From NCBI RefSeq assembly GCF_003990975.1, contig NZ_RZJR01000006.1, forward strand, positions 186,001-250,000: a DNA stretch of 64,000 nt. Reading direction: 5' to 3'. Both the position numbers and the translations under genes were made by a program. The notes under the pieces are model-generated. The model did no database searches, was not told the DNA's origin, and was given only the letters and a program-made list of their open reading frames with translations. This stretch comes from Cohnella sp. AR92. Its GTDB lineage: Bacteria; Bacillota; Bacilli; Paenibacillales; Paenibacillaceae. Positions 24,926-32,969 of this stretch are shown here, one piece after another. The first letter of the stretch is position 1. The number at the start of each line of letters is the position of its first letter.

Positions 24926-25735
24926 ATGAAGATAGGACTAACGGTAATAGCGATCGCTGCCGTGCTGTTAACGGCGTGCGGAAAATCAGGGGAGGCCATG
25001 CATCATTCGGGTACAATGGCGTCAGTTGCAGATGCCGCTCAAGCGGAGAGCGTAGAAGCGATGTTCATGCTCTCGAGCGAGCAGCCACAACCCAACCAGG
25101 ATACGACGATTACGGTCCGGATTCAGGATAAAGACGGAAACCCAATCGATGAATTTGATGTGCAGCACGAGAAGCAAATGCATATTATCGTCGTTAGCAA
25201 AGACCTATCCTTTTTTAACCACATTCATCCGGATTACAAAGGCAACGGGGAGTTTACGGTAACGACCGCATTTCCGACCGCGGGGGAGTATGAGATCATT
25301 TCGGACTTTGCACCGGCCGGGAAGGGAGCCATGAATAAAAGCCAATGGATCACCATACAAGGGACAGCGCCGGAAGCCCAACCCATCGAACCCGATGCTG
25401 CGCTTATCAAAGAAGTAGACGGCAAAGTTGTTGCCCTGTCCATTGACCATTTGATGGCGAACATGGAGTTGGAATTAAACTTCAACATCAAAGACGCTCA
25501 GACGAAGCAGCCTATTGCCGATTTGCAGCCCTATCTCGGAACCGTGGGACACGTTGTGATCCTTAACAAAGAGGGCGGCGAGTATTTGCACGTGCACCCA
25601 TCCGACGAGCATTCATCGGGACCGGACGCTAAATTCATGACAACGTTCCCGCATAGCGGCGTCTATAAGATTTGGGGACAGTTCCAACAGAACGGAAAAG
25701 TATTTACGGTTCCGTTTGTCGTGAACGTGCCTTAG
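24926..25735 (+). CDS. YtkA-like lipoprotein, probably metal (copper) related
   Basis: 269 residues with lipobox LTAC (Cys near 18) and a Met/His-rich start of the mature part (AMHHSGTM). Two beta-sandwich domains: the first with HEKQMHIIVVSKDLSFFNHIHPDYKG (about 72-97), the second with VGHVVILNKEGGEYLHVHPSDEHSSGP (about 208-234). These His clusters match YtkA-like domains found beside copper genes. AGGAGGT precedes the ATG. The CsoR-like operator upstream supports a role in binding or buffering copper outside the membrane. Confidence 0.85.
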   Translation: MKIGLTVIAIAAVLLTACGKSGEAMHHSGTMASVADAAQAESVEAMFMLSSEQPQPNQDTTITVRIQDKDGNPIDEFDVQHEKQMHIIVVSKDLSFFNHIHPDYKGNGEFTVTTAFPTAGEYEIISDFAPAGKGAMNKSQWITIQGTAPEAQPIEPDAALIKEVDGKVVALSIDHLMANMELELNFNIKDAQTKQPIADLQPYLGTVGHVVILNKEGGEYLHVHPSDEHSSGPDAKFMTTFPHSGVYKIWGQFQQNGKVFTVPFVVNVP

Positions 25736-25830
25736 GAAACGCCCAGCCCTTGGATTAGTCAGCCGCATATACTAGGAATTAGCCTCGTTCTGCCATTCCC
25801 GGAGGCAAAACTACGTAAGGGTGCGGTGCT

Positions 25831-26931
25831 GTGGCCAACACGCAGGTGGTTTGGAGAGGGCCGGTTAGACGCGCCTCTGGTCTTGGAATCGCGAGCAGGG
25901 AGTATGTATCCGCTCTACGAAGACAAGGCGTTAACGTCAAGGTAGGCGACAGCCCCGTTAATCATAAGAAAGCCGCCTCGAAGAAGAGAAAAGTGCTTAT
26001 CTATCATCAATTGCCATCCTCGCTGGATATGAGGCGCGCTCGCAAACGGTTTGACCGCATTATTTTGAATACGGTTTGGGAGACTTCCCGAATTCCGCGG
26101 GGCTGGGTCCCGAGAATCAACCAATTCGACGCTGTTTGCGTACCGACCACCCATAATAAAATCGCTCTGCGCCAAAGCGGAATCAAGATCCCCATTTACA
26201 TTGTCCCGCACGGCGTTCACCGCGAAAAGTTCAAGCCCGGAAACAAACCGTTCCGGCTGCCGATGGCCAAGGGTCGTTTTGTCTTCGTTTCAATATTCGG
26301 CTTCCAGCATCGCAAGAATCCCGAGACGTTGCTTAGGGCTTACTGGGAGCAATTCTCGGCGAAGGATAAAGTGCTGCTTGTCATCAAAACGAACGGATAT
26401 TCGCGGCACGAGACCGGGCAGTGGATTCGGAACCGAATCGCAGCCTATAAAAGAAGGCTCGGGATTCGCAAACAAACCGCCCCGATCATCGTCATCACCC
26501 AATATATAAGCCCTGATCAACTAAAAGGCTTGTATACGCTTGGCGACGTATTCGTTCTGCCGACAAGGGGAGAGGGAGTCGGGCTTCCTTTTCTAGAGGC
26601 GTTGTCCAGCGGGGTCCCCGTCATCGCTACCGGCTGGGGAGGGCAGATGGATTTTCTGAACCAGGGCAACTCCTTTTTGGTTCGCTATAAACTGCAGAAC
26701 CCCCAGATCCGAATGAAGCATTCGATCGCGAGAACGTTCCGACCCTTATTCTCGGGGAAAGGGCAGCGATGGGCAGAGCCGTCCTTGTCCAGCTTAAAAG
26801 ACAAGATGAGGTTGGCGTACCGCCATCCCGAGCTTTGCAGAAAGAAAGGCCGGCAGGGCCGACTGGACATGAGAAAATATACGTGGAACAGAGCCGGAGC
26901 CGCTTTTAAAAAGGTAGTGGAGATGAAATAG
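25831..26931 (+). CDS. GT4 family glycosyltransferase
   Basis: 366 residues from GTG 25831 behind AAGGGTG. The C-terminal Rossmann half holds VSIFGFQHRKNPETLL near 150-165 and the nucleotide-sugar motif GEGVGLPFLEALSSGVPVIATGWGG near 249-273 with the E-x7-E pair. The N-terminal half is short and Arg/Lys-rich, with little hydrophobic anchoring, so the enzyme is cytosolic or membrane-peripheral. Acceptor unknown; no other glycan-assembly genes are adjacent. Confidence 0.9.
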   Translation: MANTQVVWRGPVRRASGLGIASREYVSALRRQGVNVKVGDSPVNHKKAASKKRKVLIYHQLPSSLDMRRARKRFDRIILNTVWETSRIPRGWVPRINQFDAVCVPTTHNKIALRQSGIKIPIYIVPHGVHREKFKPGNKPFRLPMAKGRFVFVSIFGFQHRKNPETLLRAYWEQFSAKDKVLLVIKTNGYSRHETGQWIRNRIAAYKRRLGIRKQTAPIIVITQYISPDQLKGLYTLGDVFVLPTRGEGVGLPFLEALSSGVPVIATGWGGQMDFLNQGNSFLVRYKLQNPQIRMKHSIARTFRPLFSGKGQRWAEPSLSSLKDKMRLAYRHPELCRKKGRQGRLDMRKYTWNRAGAAFKKVVEMK

Positions 26932-27136
26932 TCCGGTTATTGCCGAGTCGCATATACGTTTCCGTAACGGCCCGTGAAAACGGGCCTTCCGAAGGCTTGA
27001 TCCCATTCCGTTAACAGCTTGGCCGATACAAGGGAGGTTCTGGGGCTGTGACCGAGGAATCCAAGACGGATGCCGAAGTGATGAGTGCGCAATAGCTGCA
27101 CATGCGGACAAAAGCTTGAGAAATCAAGCTTTTTTT
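26932..27136 (+). other. Gene-free stretch with hairpins and a strong terminator (candidate small RNA)
   Basis: About 200 bases without a credible gene. It contains a GAAA-capped hairpin GGCCCGT/ACGGGCC at 26969-26986, a short GCCTT/AAGGC hairpin beside it, several weak nested pairings (ACAGC...GCTGT, ATCC...GGAT) and ends in a terminator, AAAGCTTGA GAAA TCAAGCTTT plus T tract, at 27111-27136. It could be the 3' end of the glycosyltransferase mRNA or an independent RNA; no known RNA family was recognised. Confidence 0.4.
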
Positions 27137-27170
27137 GTTTGTGTTTGCCGGCTTCTACGAGAAAAAATAT

Positions 27171-27223
27171 TTTAATGATCATTAAAGATTTATCTTGAAT
27201 GCTCAATAAAGAAATGCTATTCT
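27171..27223 (+). promoter_or_regulatory. Palindromic operator and promoter of the SDR-TetR-SDR operon
   Basis: A perfect 16-bp palindrome TTTAATGATCATTAAA at 27171-27186 lies just upstream of a promoter TTGAAT (27195-27200), 17 bases, TATTCT (27218-27223). The TetR protein encoded second in the operon is the natural candidate to bind it. Confidence 0.6.
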
Positions 27224-27278
27224 TTTCCAGTAAACGAATGTTGATCCTTCATTACAACGATACTCAAGGAGGTCCAAC

Positions 27279-28124
27279 ATGAGAAATATCGTGATTACGG
27301 GCGGAACCGACGGGATTGGCAAGGCTCTTGCCATGACTTATCTAGAGAGAGGAGACCGCGTCATTGTCGTCGGACGTAATGCCGAGAAAGGCTTTGCGTT
27401 ACTCGCGGCCGCGCGTGACATGAACGCCGGTGAGAGAGCTTCCTTCATCCAGGCGGAGCTTAGTCTGGTCCTAGAGAATAAGCGGGTCATCGAGGAGATC
27501 AAAGATCGGCTCCCCGCGCTTGACGCGCTAGTCTTATGCGCGCGCCATTATCGTTCCTCACGAATGGTAACGGCAGAAGGGTTCGAGGACAATTTTGCGT
27601 TATTCTACTTGAGTCGGTTCGTGCTCAGTTATGGGTTGATCGAGCTGCTGGAGAAAGCCGATAATCCGATTATCGCTAACGTTGCGGGACCCGGCTACAA
27701 TCTGTCCGCCATCCAATGGGACAATCTCGAGCTCGCGCGAGATTACCACGGAGGCGCGGCCTTGGGCCAGGGTGGGAAGCTGAACGACCTGCTTGGAGTC
27801 GCTTTTGCCGAAAACAACAAGGGGAGCCGGATCAAATACGCGTTGTTCCATCCGGGCATCGTGTCTACCAGCTTTTCCGGCGAATACGACGAGTCGACCG
27901 CGGCTCATATCACCGAGCTGAAGAAGCATGGAAAATCTATCGCGGATGCTGTCGCGCCGATTATCGCCCGCATGGATGCTCCGCCGGCCGAACCGCTAAG
28001 CGCATTCGTGGAAGGCGAACGCATCAGCGTCGAACACGAGGCCTTTGGCAAGAGCGCTGCCAGAAGGCTTTATGAGATGACCCTTAGCTTGTTGATGGAG
28101 AGGATCTCTAATGGCCAGACATAA
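27279..28124 (+). CDS. Short-chain dehydrogenase-like protein, catalytic Tyr apparently absent
   Basis: 281 residues. The N-terminal nucleotide-binding motif TGGTDGIGKA (residues 7-16) and the VVGRN segment are clear, so the Rossmann fold and NAD(P) binding are well supported. Where other SDR proteins have Tyr-x3-Lys, this sequence reads GQGGK near 165-170, lacking the Tyr. It may be a divergent enzyme or a non-catalytic binding protein. Starts behind AAGGAGG. Its end overlaps the TetR gene by 14 bases. Confidence 0.85.
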   Translation: MRNIVITGGTDGIGKALAMTYLERGDRVIVVGRNAEKGFALLAAARDMNAGERASFIQAELSLVLENKRVIEEIKDRLPALDALVLCARHYRSSRMVTAEGFEDNFALFYLSRFVLSYGLIELLEKADNPIIANVAGPGYNLSAIQWDNLELARDYHGGAALGQGGKLNDLLGVAFAENNKGSRIKYALFHPGIVSTSFSGEYDESTAAHITELKKHGKSIADAVAPIIARMDAPPAEPLSAFVEGERISVEHEAFGKSAARRLYEMTLSLLMERISNGQT

Positions 28125-28689
28125 AGAGTTCGATACAACCGTTGTCCTTTCCAAAGCCATGTATTTGTTCTGGAAGCATGGTTATGAAGGCACCTCTATC
28201 CAGGATTTGGTCAATCATGTCGGAATCAAGGCGCAAAGTCTATATAACGCTTTCGGAGGCAAACGCGAGTTGTTCCTTGCCGCGCTCCGGTACTATGCCG
28301 ATCATAGCACTACGGTTCGTATTCTGGACAGCACGCCTTCAGGGAAAGAGGCGATTGCTACCGTGTTCCGCGAAGTATCCGCGATCTTTTCCGGTCCGGA
28401 TGGATCGAAAGGATGCTTCCTCATCAATTCGAACGTGGAGATGGCGCCGCATGATGCCGAGATTGCCGATTTCCTTGAGAAGGAAAGAACCCGTGCGATC
28501 GACGCCTATTATCGCGCCTTGACCCGGGCGAAGGAACAGGGAGAGCTTCATGAGCGTCACCAGGATCTTATGGCGCTTGCGCGATATTTGAGCAATGCTC
28601 AGGGGGGGCTGGCGATAACGGCCAAGACAAGCTCCGGCAGGATGATTCTAGACGACATCGTCCGGGTCACTCTCTCGATTCTCGATTAA
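28111..28689 (+). CDS. TetR family transcriptional regulator
   Basis: 192 residues. The N-terminal helix-turn-helix reads KAMYLFWKHGYEGTSIQDLVNHVGIKAQSLYNAFGGKRELF (about 14-54), the AcrR/TetR type. The C-terminal ligand domain has GCFLINSNVEMAPHD, which resembles the TetR_C_16/YcdC-like members next to dehydrogenases. It overlaps the first SDR gene and is followed by a second, so it probably represses the operon through the palindrome at 27171. Confidence 0.93.
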   Translation: MARHKEFDTTVVLSKAMYLFWKHGYEGTSIQDLVNHVGIKAQSLYNAFGGKRELFLAALRYYADHSTTVRILDSTPSGKEAIATVFREVSAIFSGPDGSKGCFLINSNVEMAPHDAEIADFLEKERTRAIDAYYRALTRAKEQGELHERHQDLMALARYLSNAQGGLAITAKTSSGRMILDDIVRVTLSILD

Positions 28690-28711
28690 TTAATTGAAAG
28701 GGGACCTACCC

Positions 28712-29557
28712 ATGATCGCTCAACCTGGTTTACGGAAACTGGCCGTCGTGACGGCGTCTTATTCCGGCATCGGCACGGAAATCAGCAAGCTGATGGCGAA
28801 TAGAGGCTACAACCTGATTTTTATTGGCAGAGACCGCGAACGCATGGAGAAGCAGAAACAGGACTTGAATATCCTGGATCCGGCGATTGTTATCCTTACG
28901 GTGACGGCCGATTTATCCGACCATCGCCAACTTCGCGAAGCAGCGCGGCAAGTGTCTGAGATGCAGACCCGGATCGACGTGCTGATTCACAACGCCGGTA
29001 TGTTGTCGGACCGCGTCGTTCTATCTCCCCAGAAGCAGGATGTTCACTACGAAGTAAACACTGTTGCGCCATACTTGCTCACCGAGCTCTTTCGTCCATT
29101 GCTTCGAGCTGCTGGCCGTTCCGTCGTCGTTACGGTCGGCTCCAGCGCCATGAAGATGGCGGGCAAGCTGGAGCCGGGGAATCTGCCGTCCCCGCGCAAG
29201 TTTAAGAAGTTTAAGCCGTATGCTCAGTCCAAGTTGGCCGTCGCCGCCGCGTTCTTCGCCATGGCAGAGGATTACGGCAGGGACGGCATTGCGCTTCGAG
29301 TAGCCGATCCCGGCATGAACCGAACAGCCATGTCCCATAATCCGGGCGTGCCAGGTCTGTTCAGAATGCTCCGCTTTCTTTTCTCTACGCCTGACGCAGG
29401 CGCACGGAGAATCGTCGATGCGGCGACGGATCCTAAGTACGGGGACCGCGGCGGTATCTATATCGAGAAGGGAAAGATCGCGCGCACTCCGCCTTCGGTA
29501 ACGGATCCCGGTACGCAGCGGGAGCTTCTGCAATTGCTGCTAAAGAATCATATATGA
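28712..29557 (+). CDS. SDR family oxidoreductase
   Basis: 281 residues from ATG 28712 (AAAGGGGA 7 bases upstream). Rossmann start VVTASYSGIGTEISKLM in which the usual TGxxxGIG is ASYSGIG, NAG motif HNAGML near 98 and an intact Tyr-x3-Lys in PYAQSKLAVAAAFFAM near 172. Resembles the retinol-dehydrogenase-like SDRs. Third gene of the operon; substrate unknown. Confidence 0.88.
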   Translation: MIAQPGLRKLAVVTASYSGIGTEISKLMANRGYNLIFIGRDRERMEKQKQDLNILDPAIVILTVTADLSDHRQLREAARQVSEMQTRIDVLIHNAGMLSDRVVLSPQKQDVHYEVNTVAPYLLTELFRPLLRAAGRSVVVTVGSSAMKMAGKLEPGNLPSPRKFKKFKPYAQSKLAVAAAFFAMAEDYGRDGIALRVADPGMNRTAMSHNPGVPGLFRMLRFLFSTPDAGARRIVDAATDPKYGDRGGIYIEKGKIARTPPSVTDPGTQRELLQLLLKNHI

Positions 29558-29579
29558 GAGCCTATCGGAACAAACTGGT

Positions 29580-30875
29580 ATGGAACGCCAATTCCGTGAG
29601 GTGCATATCCAGGTGAACGAGGAACTCATTCTGCAAACCATTCGCCAGCTGGCCAAGGTATATCGGGGAGCAGCGGAAGCGAACGCGTTAATCGATAGAG
29701 CCCGCAGGGCTAAATTCGTGCTGCTTGGAGAAGCGTCGCATGGGACTTCCGAGTTCTATGCCGACCGAGCGGCTTTGTCCAAGCGGCTTATTACCGAGCA
29801 TGGCTATCGATTTATAGCCGTAGAAGGCGATTGGCCATCCTGCTTCGCCCTGAATCGTTATGTTAAAGGCTGCTCGGATTCAGGATCCGACGTACGACAG
29901 GCCTTGCAGGATTTCTCCAGATGGCCTTCTTGGATGTGGGCGAATCGCGAAATCGCGGATCTGGCCGAGTGGCTTCGTCGATATAACGCCGATAAACCGG
30001 ATGAGGAGAAGGTCGGCTTCTATGGGATGGACATTTACAGCTTATGGGAGTCGATGGACGAGATTCTGAAGTACCTTGGCTCCCGAGAGGGATCGGATTT
30101 GGAGGCGGCCAAACGGGCTTTCGAATGTTTCGAACCGAATGGCGGAGATGAGCAGAGCTACGGGGTTTCGGCAGCCCTTTATGGGGAAGGCTGCGAGGAT
30201 GAGGCGGTGGAGCTGCTGCGCAAGCTTCAGGACAAGTGGAAGGAAGCGAAACCGGGCGAACGAGAACATGCGTTAAGCGCGGAGATGAACGCCATGGCCG
30301 TCCAAGGCGGGGAGGCTTATTATCGCACCATGATCCGCCATGACGCCGAGTCTTGGAACGTTCGGGATCGTCACATGGTCCAAGCGATCGAGAAATTGGC
30401 CGAATTCCACGGACCGAGGGCGCGCGCCGTTATCTGGGCGCATAACACCCATATCGGAGACGCTCGGTACACGGATATGGCGGCGGACGGGATGATCAAC
30501 TTGGGACAGCTGCTGCGCGAGAAGTATGGCGAAGATGTCTATGCCATCGGCTACGGCACCTACCAAGGAGCCGTTATCGCCGGACGTTCCTGGGGGGCGC
30601 CTTCCCAAGAGATGAACGTGCCGAAGGCGATCGCAGGCAGTTGGGAGGAACTGCTCCACCGCAGCGGGACGGAGAACAAATTGCTCCTTTTCGAAGAAGA
30701 ACATCCGGCACTGGACGATGCCATTATAGGAAATAGAGCGATAGGGGTCGTGTATCATCCGGAGCGCGAACGGGGCAATTACGTGCCGACGGCAATCTCC
30801 AAACGGTACGATGCGTTTATTTACATGGATGAGACCAAAGCGCTGTCTCCGTTATCGCCGATGGTCGTCCGATAA
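29580..30875 (+). CDS. Erythromycin-esterase-like protein
   Basis: 431 residues, the normal length for the family. Signatures: LLGEASHGTSEFY near 50 with the Glu and His of the active site, FIAVEGDWPSCFALNRYV near 80, and VIWAHNTHIGDAR near 284 with the second conserved His pair. Family members include macrolide esterases EreA/EreB, but most relatives have unknown substrates and no resistance claim can be made. The ATG has only a weak site; GTG 29613 behind AGGTG is an alternative start. Confidence 0.88.
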   Translation: MERQFREVHIQVNEELILQTIRQLAKVYRGAAEANALIDRARRAKFVLLGEASHGTSEFYADRAALSKRLITEHGYRFIAVEGDWPSCFALNRYVKGCSDSGSDVRQALQDFSRWPSWMWANREIADLAEWLRRYNADKPDEEKVGFYGMDIYSLWESMDEILKYLGSREGSDLEAAKRAFECFEPNGGDEQSYGVSAALYGEGCEDEAVELLRKLQDKWKEAKPGEREHALSAEMNAMAVQGGEAYYRTMIRHDAESWNVRDRHMVQAIEKLAEFHGPRARAVIWAHNTHIGDARYTDMAADGMINLGQLLREKYGEDVYAIGYGTYQGAVIAGRSWGAPSQEMNVPKAIAGSWEELLHRSGTENKLLLFEEEHPALDDAIIGNRAIGVVYHPERERGNYVPTAISKRYDAFIYMDETKALSPLSPMVVR

Positions 30876-30970
30876 GCAGTCCGAACGGCCGCTTTGGATG
30901 GGCACGTATCGTCACCTGTGTTCCGACGTCCTTCAAGCGCTGGAGCACGCATGTCAACAAGCGGGTTGAC

Positions 30971-31003
30971 GCTTACTTATTCGTAAGCCCCCTACTTTAA
31001 AGT
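30971..31003. promoter_or_regulatory. Two short palindromes before the NmrA-like gene
   Basis: GCTTAC TTATTC GTAAGC (30971-30988) and ACTTTAAAGT (30994-31003). GTAAG-type half sites are typical for HxlR/DUF24 redox regulators, which often sit near NmrA-like oxidoreductases; no such regulator is in the window. Confidence 0.35.
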
Positions 31004-31083
31004 GGGTTCTTAACATAACGTCGAAGCGATGCTAAGCTCGAGTTAACCAAATGTTGGGAGCCATTAAAGAGGAGGAACGAACA

Positions 31084-31815
31084 ATGAAAATTATCGTGTT
31101 TGGCGCGACGGGGAATACAGGGAGAAGAGTATTGGAACAAGGCGTGCAGATGGGGCATGAGATGACCGCGTTCGTGCGTAATTCGGAGAAGCTTTACGCT
31201 CAACTAGGGGAACATTCCGCCAAGCAGGTGAAGGTGATCGTGGCCGATATGCTGGACCCGGTGAGCGTCGGCGAGGCGCTCGCGCATCAAGACGCCGCTA
31301 TTGTCGCTGCCGGCCATGCCGGCCAGGGAGAAGAGTTTATTCAGATCGTCGATAACCTGATCAGCCAATGCGAAGCCCAAACACGTTTCTCCGGGCGGGT
31401 GTGGATCATGGGAGGAGCCGGCCTGCTGGATATTCCCCATACGAAGTTTATCGGCAACGATTTGCCTGGATTCCCGCCTGAATTCAGGAACCACAACCGG
31501 AATCTCGAGAGGGTACAACAGACTCGACTCGATTGGTCCTTTATGTGTCCGGGAACCATGGTGGATTCGATCGAGCATCCGGATCCCGTTCATCTGCAGG
31601 TAACGACGGATATCCTGCCCGTTCCGGTTCCGGAGACGATCAAGGAATTAACCGATGCCGAGATAGCCGGTCACCTGTTCAGCCGATTTCAAGAGCTGAA
31701 TGTTGCTTATGACGATGTCGCGGCATGGATGTTGAACCATCTCGAGCTCGGAGGAGCGTTCAGCAGGAAAAGGGTAGGGTTAGCCTATCAAAGCAACAGC
31801 GCGGTGTTAAGCTAG
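31084..31815 (+). CDS. NmrA-like NAD(P)-binding oxidoreductase
   Basis: 243 residues from ATG 31084 behind GAGGAGG. N-terminal IIVFGATGNTGRRVLEQ carries the GxxGxxG nucleotide-binding loop. Atypical SDR fold without Tyr-x3-Lys; the middle has WIMGGAGLLDIPHTKF and WSFMCPGTMVD. Relatives reduce quinones or act as NADPH sensors. Followed by a terminator. Confidence 0.88.
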   Translation: MKIIVFGATGNTGRRVLEQGVQMGHEMTAFVRNSEKLYAQLGEHSAKQVKVIVADMLDPVSVGEALAHQDAAIVAAGHAGQGEEFIQIVDNLISQCEAQTRFSGRVWIMGGAGLLDIPHTKFIGNDLPGFPPEFRNHNRNLERVQQTRLDWSFMCPGTMVDSIEHPDPVHLQVTTDILPVPVPETIKELTDAEIAGHLFSRFQELNVAYDDVAAWMLNHLELGGAFSRKRVGLAYQSNSAVLS

Positions 31816-31843
31816 CGGAAATCGATAGAGTATGATTAGCTCG

Positions 31844-31880
31844 AAAGGCAGCCGTCCAGATGGATCGGCTGCCTTTGTCG
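31844..31880 (+). terminator. Terminator after the NmrA-like gene
   Basis: AAAGGCAGCCG (31844-31854) pairs with CGGCTGCCTTT (31866-31876); the inner TCCA/TGGA extends the stem. Short T content follows. Confidence 0.75.
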
Positions 31881-31913
31881 TTTAAACGTTCGATCGTGCT
31901 TGCATTCGACAAC

Positions 31914-31927
31914 ATGACAATTGTCAT
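31914..31927. promoter_or_regulatory. Palindromic box before the Lnr-like ABC operon
   Basis: ATGACAATTGTCAT is a perfect 14-bp palindrome located about 90 bases before the ATPase start. The same ATGACA-N2-TGTCAT pattern occurs before the desaturase gene at 43716. It is a likely site for the NarL-type response regulator encoded at the end of this operon. Confidence 0.5.
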
Positions 31928-32015
31928 ATCCGATCATTCCTCCAATCACTGCCAACTCGTTCCGGCATTCGGTAAGATGGCTTTAAGTCAAAAAGTTGTC
32001 AAAGGAGCGGGCGAC

Positions 32016-32948
32016 ATGATTGTAGAGGTTAAGAACCTGATTAAACGCTACCAGGATTTTGTTGCGCTGGATCACATCGGCTTCACGGTCAAGGAAGGAG
32101 AGATCTTCGGACTGCTCGGGCCGAACGGCGCCGGCAAGACGACGACGATCAGCATATTGTCCGGATTCACGAAGTATGACGGCGGCGAGGTCAAATTTCT
32201 CGGCAAGGAAGTGCGCCGCCACGAGATGGAAGTCAAGCGGGAATTGGGCATCGTCCCGCAGGACATCGCCTTGTTCGAGGATTTGACCGCCTGGGAGAAT
32301 CTCGATTATTTCGGCAGGCTCTACGGACTCCGCGGCAAGCTGCTCAACGCGAGGATTAAGGAAGCGTTGGAGTTTACCGGACTGTCGGACCGGAAGAAGG
32401 ATCGGCCGAAGAAATTCTCCGGCGGCATGAAGCGAAGGCTCAATATCGCTTGCGCTATCCTGCATCATCCGAAGTTGATCATCATGGACGAACCGACGGT
32501 AGGCATCGACCCGCAATCCCGCAATCACATCCTGCAGTCGATCAAAGAGTTGAACCGCATGGGTTCCTCGATTATCTATACCTCGCACTATATGGAGGAA
32601 GTCCGGGAGATCTGCACGAGAATCGCGATCGTCGATCACGGGCGAGTCATTGCGAACGGTACGCAAAGCGAGCTGACGTCCCTCATTGCCACGGAAGAGA
32701 AAGTGATCATCGAGCTTTCGTCCGTCAATTATACGATGATCGAAGGAATCAAACGCGTTCACGGCGTTCGGGAATGCGCGGCGCAAGGCAACCGGCTCGA
32801 GGTGATCGGCAAGATCGGCGAGAAGTATCTCAGCAAGGTTATCCAGATCGTATCCGAATCGGATGCCGAGATCGTGTCCATGCAGATGGAGAAACCAAGC
32901 CTGGAATCGGTGTTTCTGACGCTGACCGGCCGATCGCTGCGCGATTAA
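32016..32948 (+). CDS. ABC transporter ATPase (LnrL-like, drug export)
   Basis: 310 residues from ATG 32016 behind AAAGGAGC. Walker A GPNGAGKTTT near 40, Q-loop VPQDIALF, signature FSGGMKRRLNIA near 139, Walker B LIIMDEPTVG and the H-loop in YTSHYMEEV; a C-terminal extension of about 80 residues follows as in DrrA-type ATPases. Order and sizes of the five genes (ATPase, two ABC-2 permeases, kinase, regulator) match the linearmycin resistance system lnrLMN-lnrJK of B. subtilis, though here the regulators come last. Energises export of an amphipathic antibiotic or lipid. Confidence 0.92.
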   Translation: MIVEVKNLIKRYQDFVALDHIGFTVKEGEIFGLLGPNGAGKTTTISILSGFTKYDGGEVKFLGKEVRRHEMEVKRELGIVPQDIALFEDLTAWENLDYFGRLYGLRGKLLNARIKEALEFTGLSDRKKDRPKKFSGGMKRRLNIACAILHHPKLIIMDEPTVGIDPQSRNHILQSIKELNRMGSSIIYTSHYMEEVREICTRIAIVDHGRVIANGTQSELTSLIATEEKVIIELSSVNYTMIEGIKRVHGVRECAAQGNRLEVIGKIGEKYLSKVIQIVSESDAEIVSMQMEKPSLESVFLTLTGRSLRD

Positions 32949-32969
32949 CAGGGATAGGAGGAGCTTCGG

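Noticed and set aside
26937-27206. 89-codon minus-strand frame over the possible RNA region
   Set aside because: It reads through the terminator hairpin and has no ribosome site; the GRPVFTGR part is just the hairpin sequence.
29580-30875. Calling the erythromycin-esterase-like gene a macrolide resistance gene
   Set aside because: Most family members in soil Firmicutes have unknown substrates; sequence alone does not support resistance.
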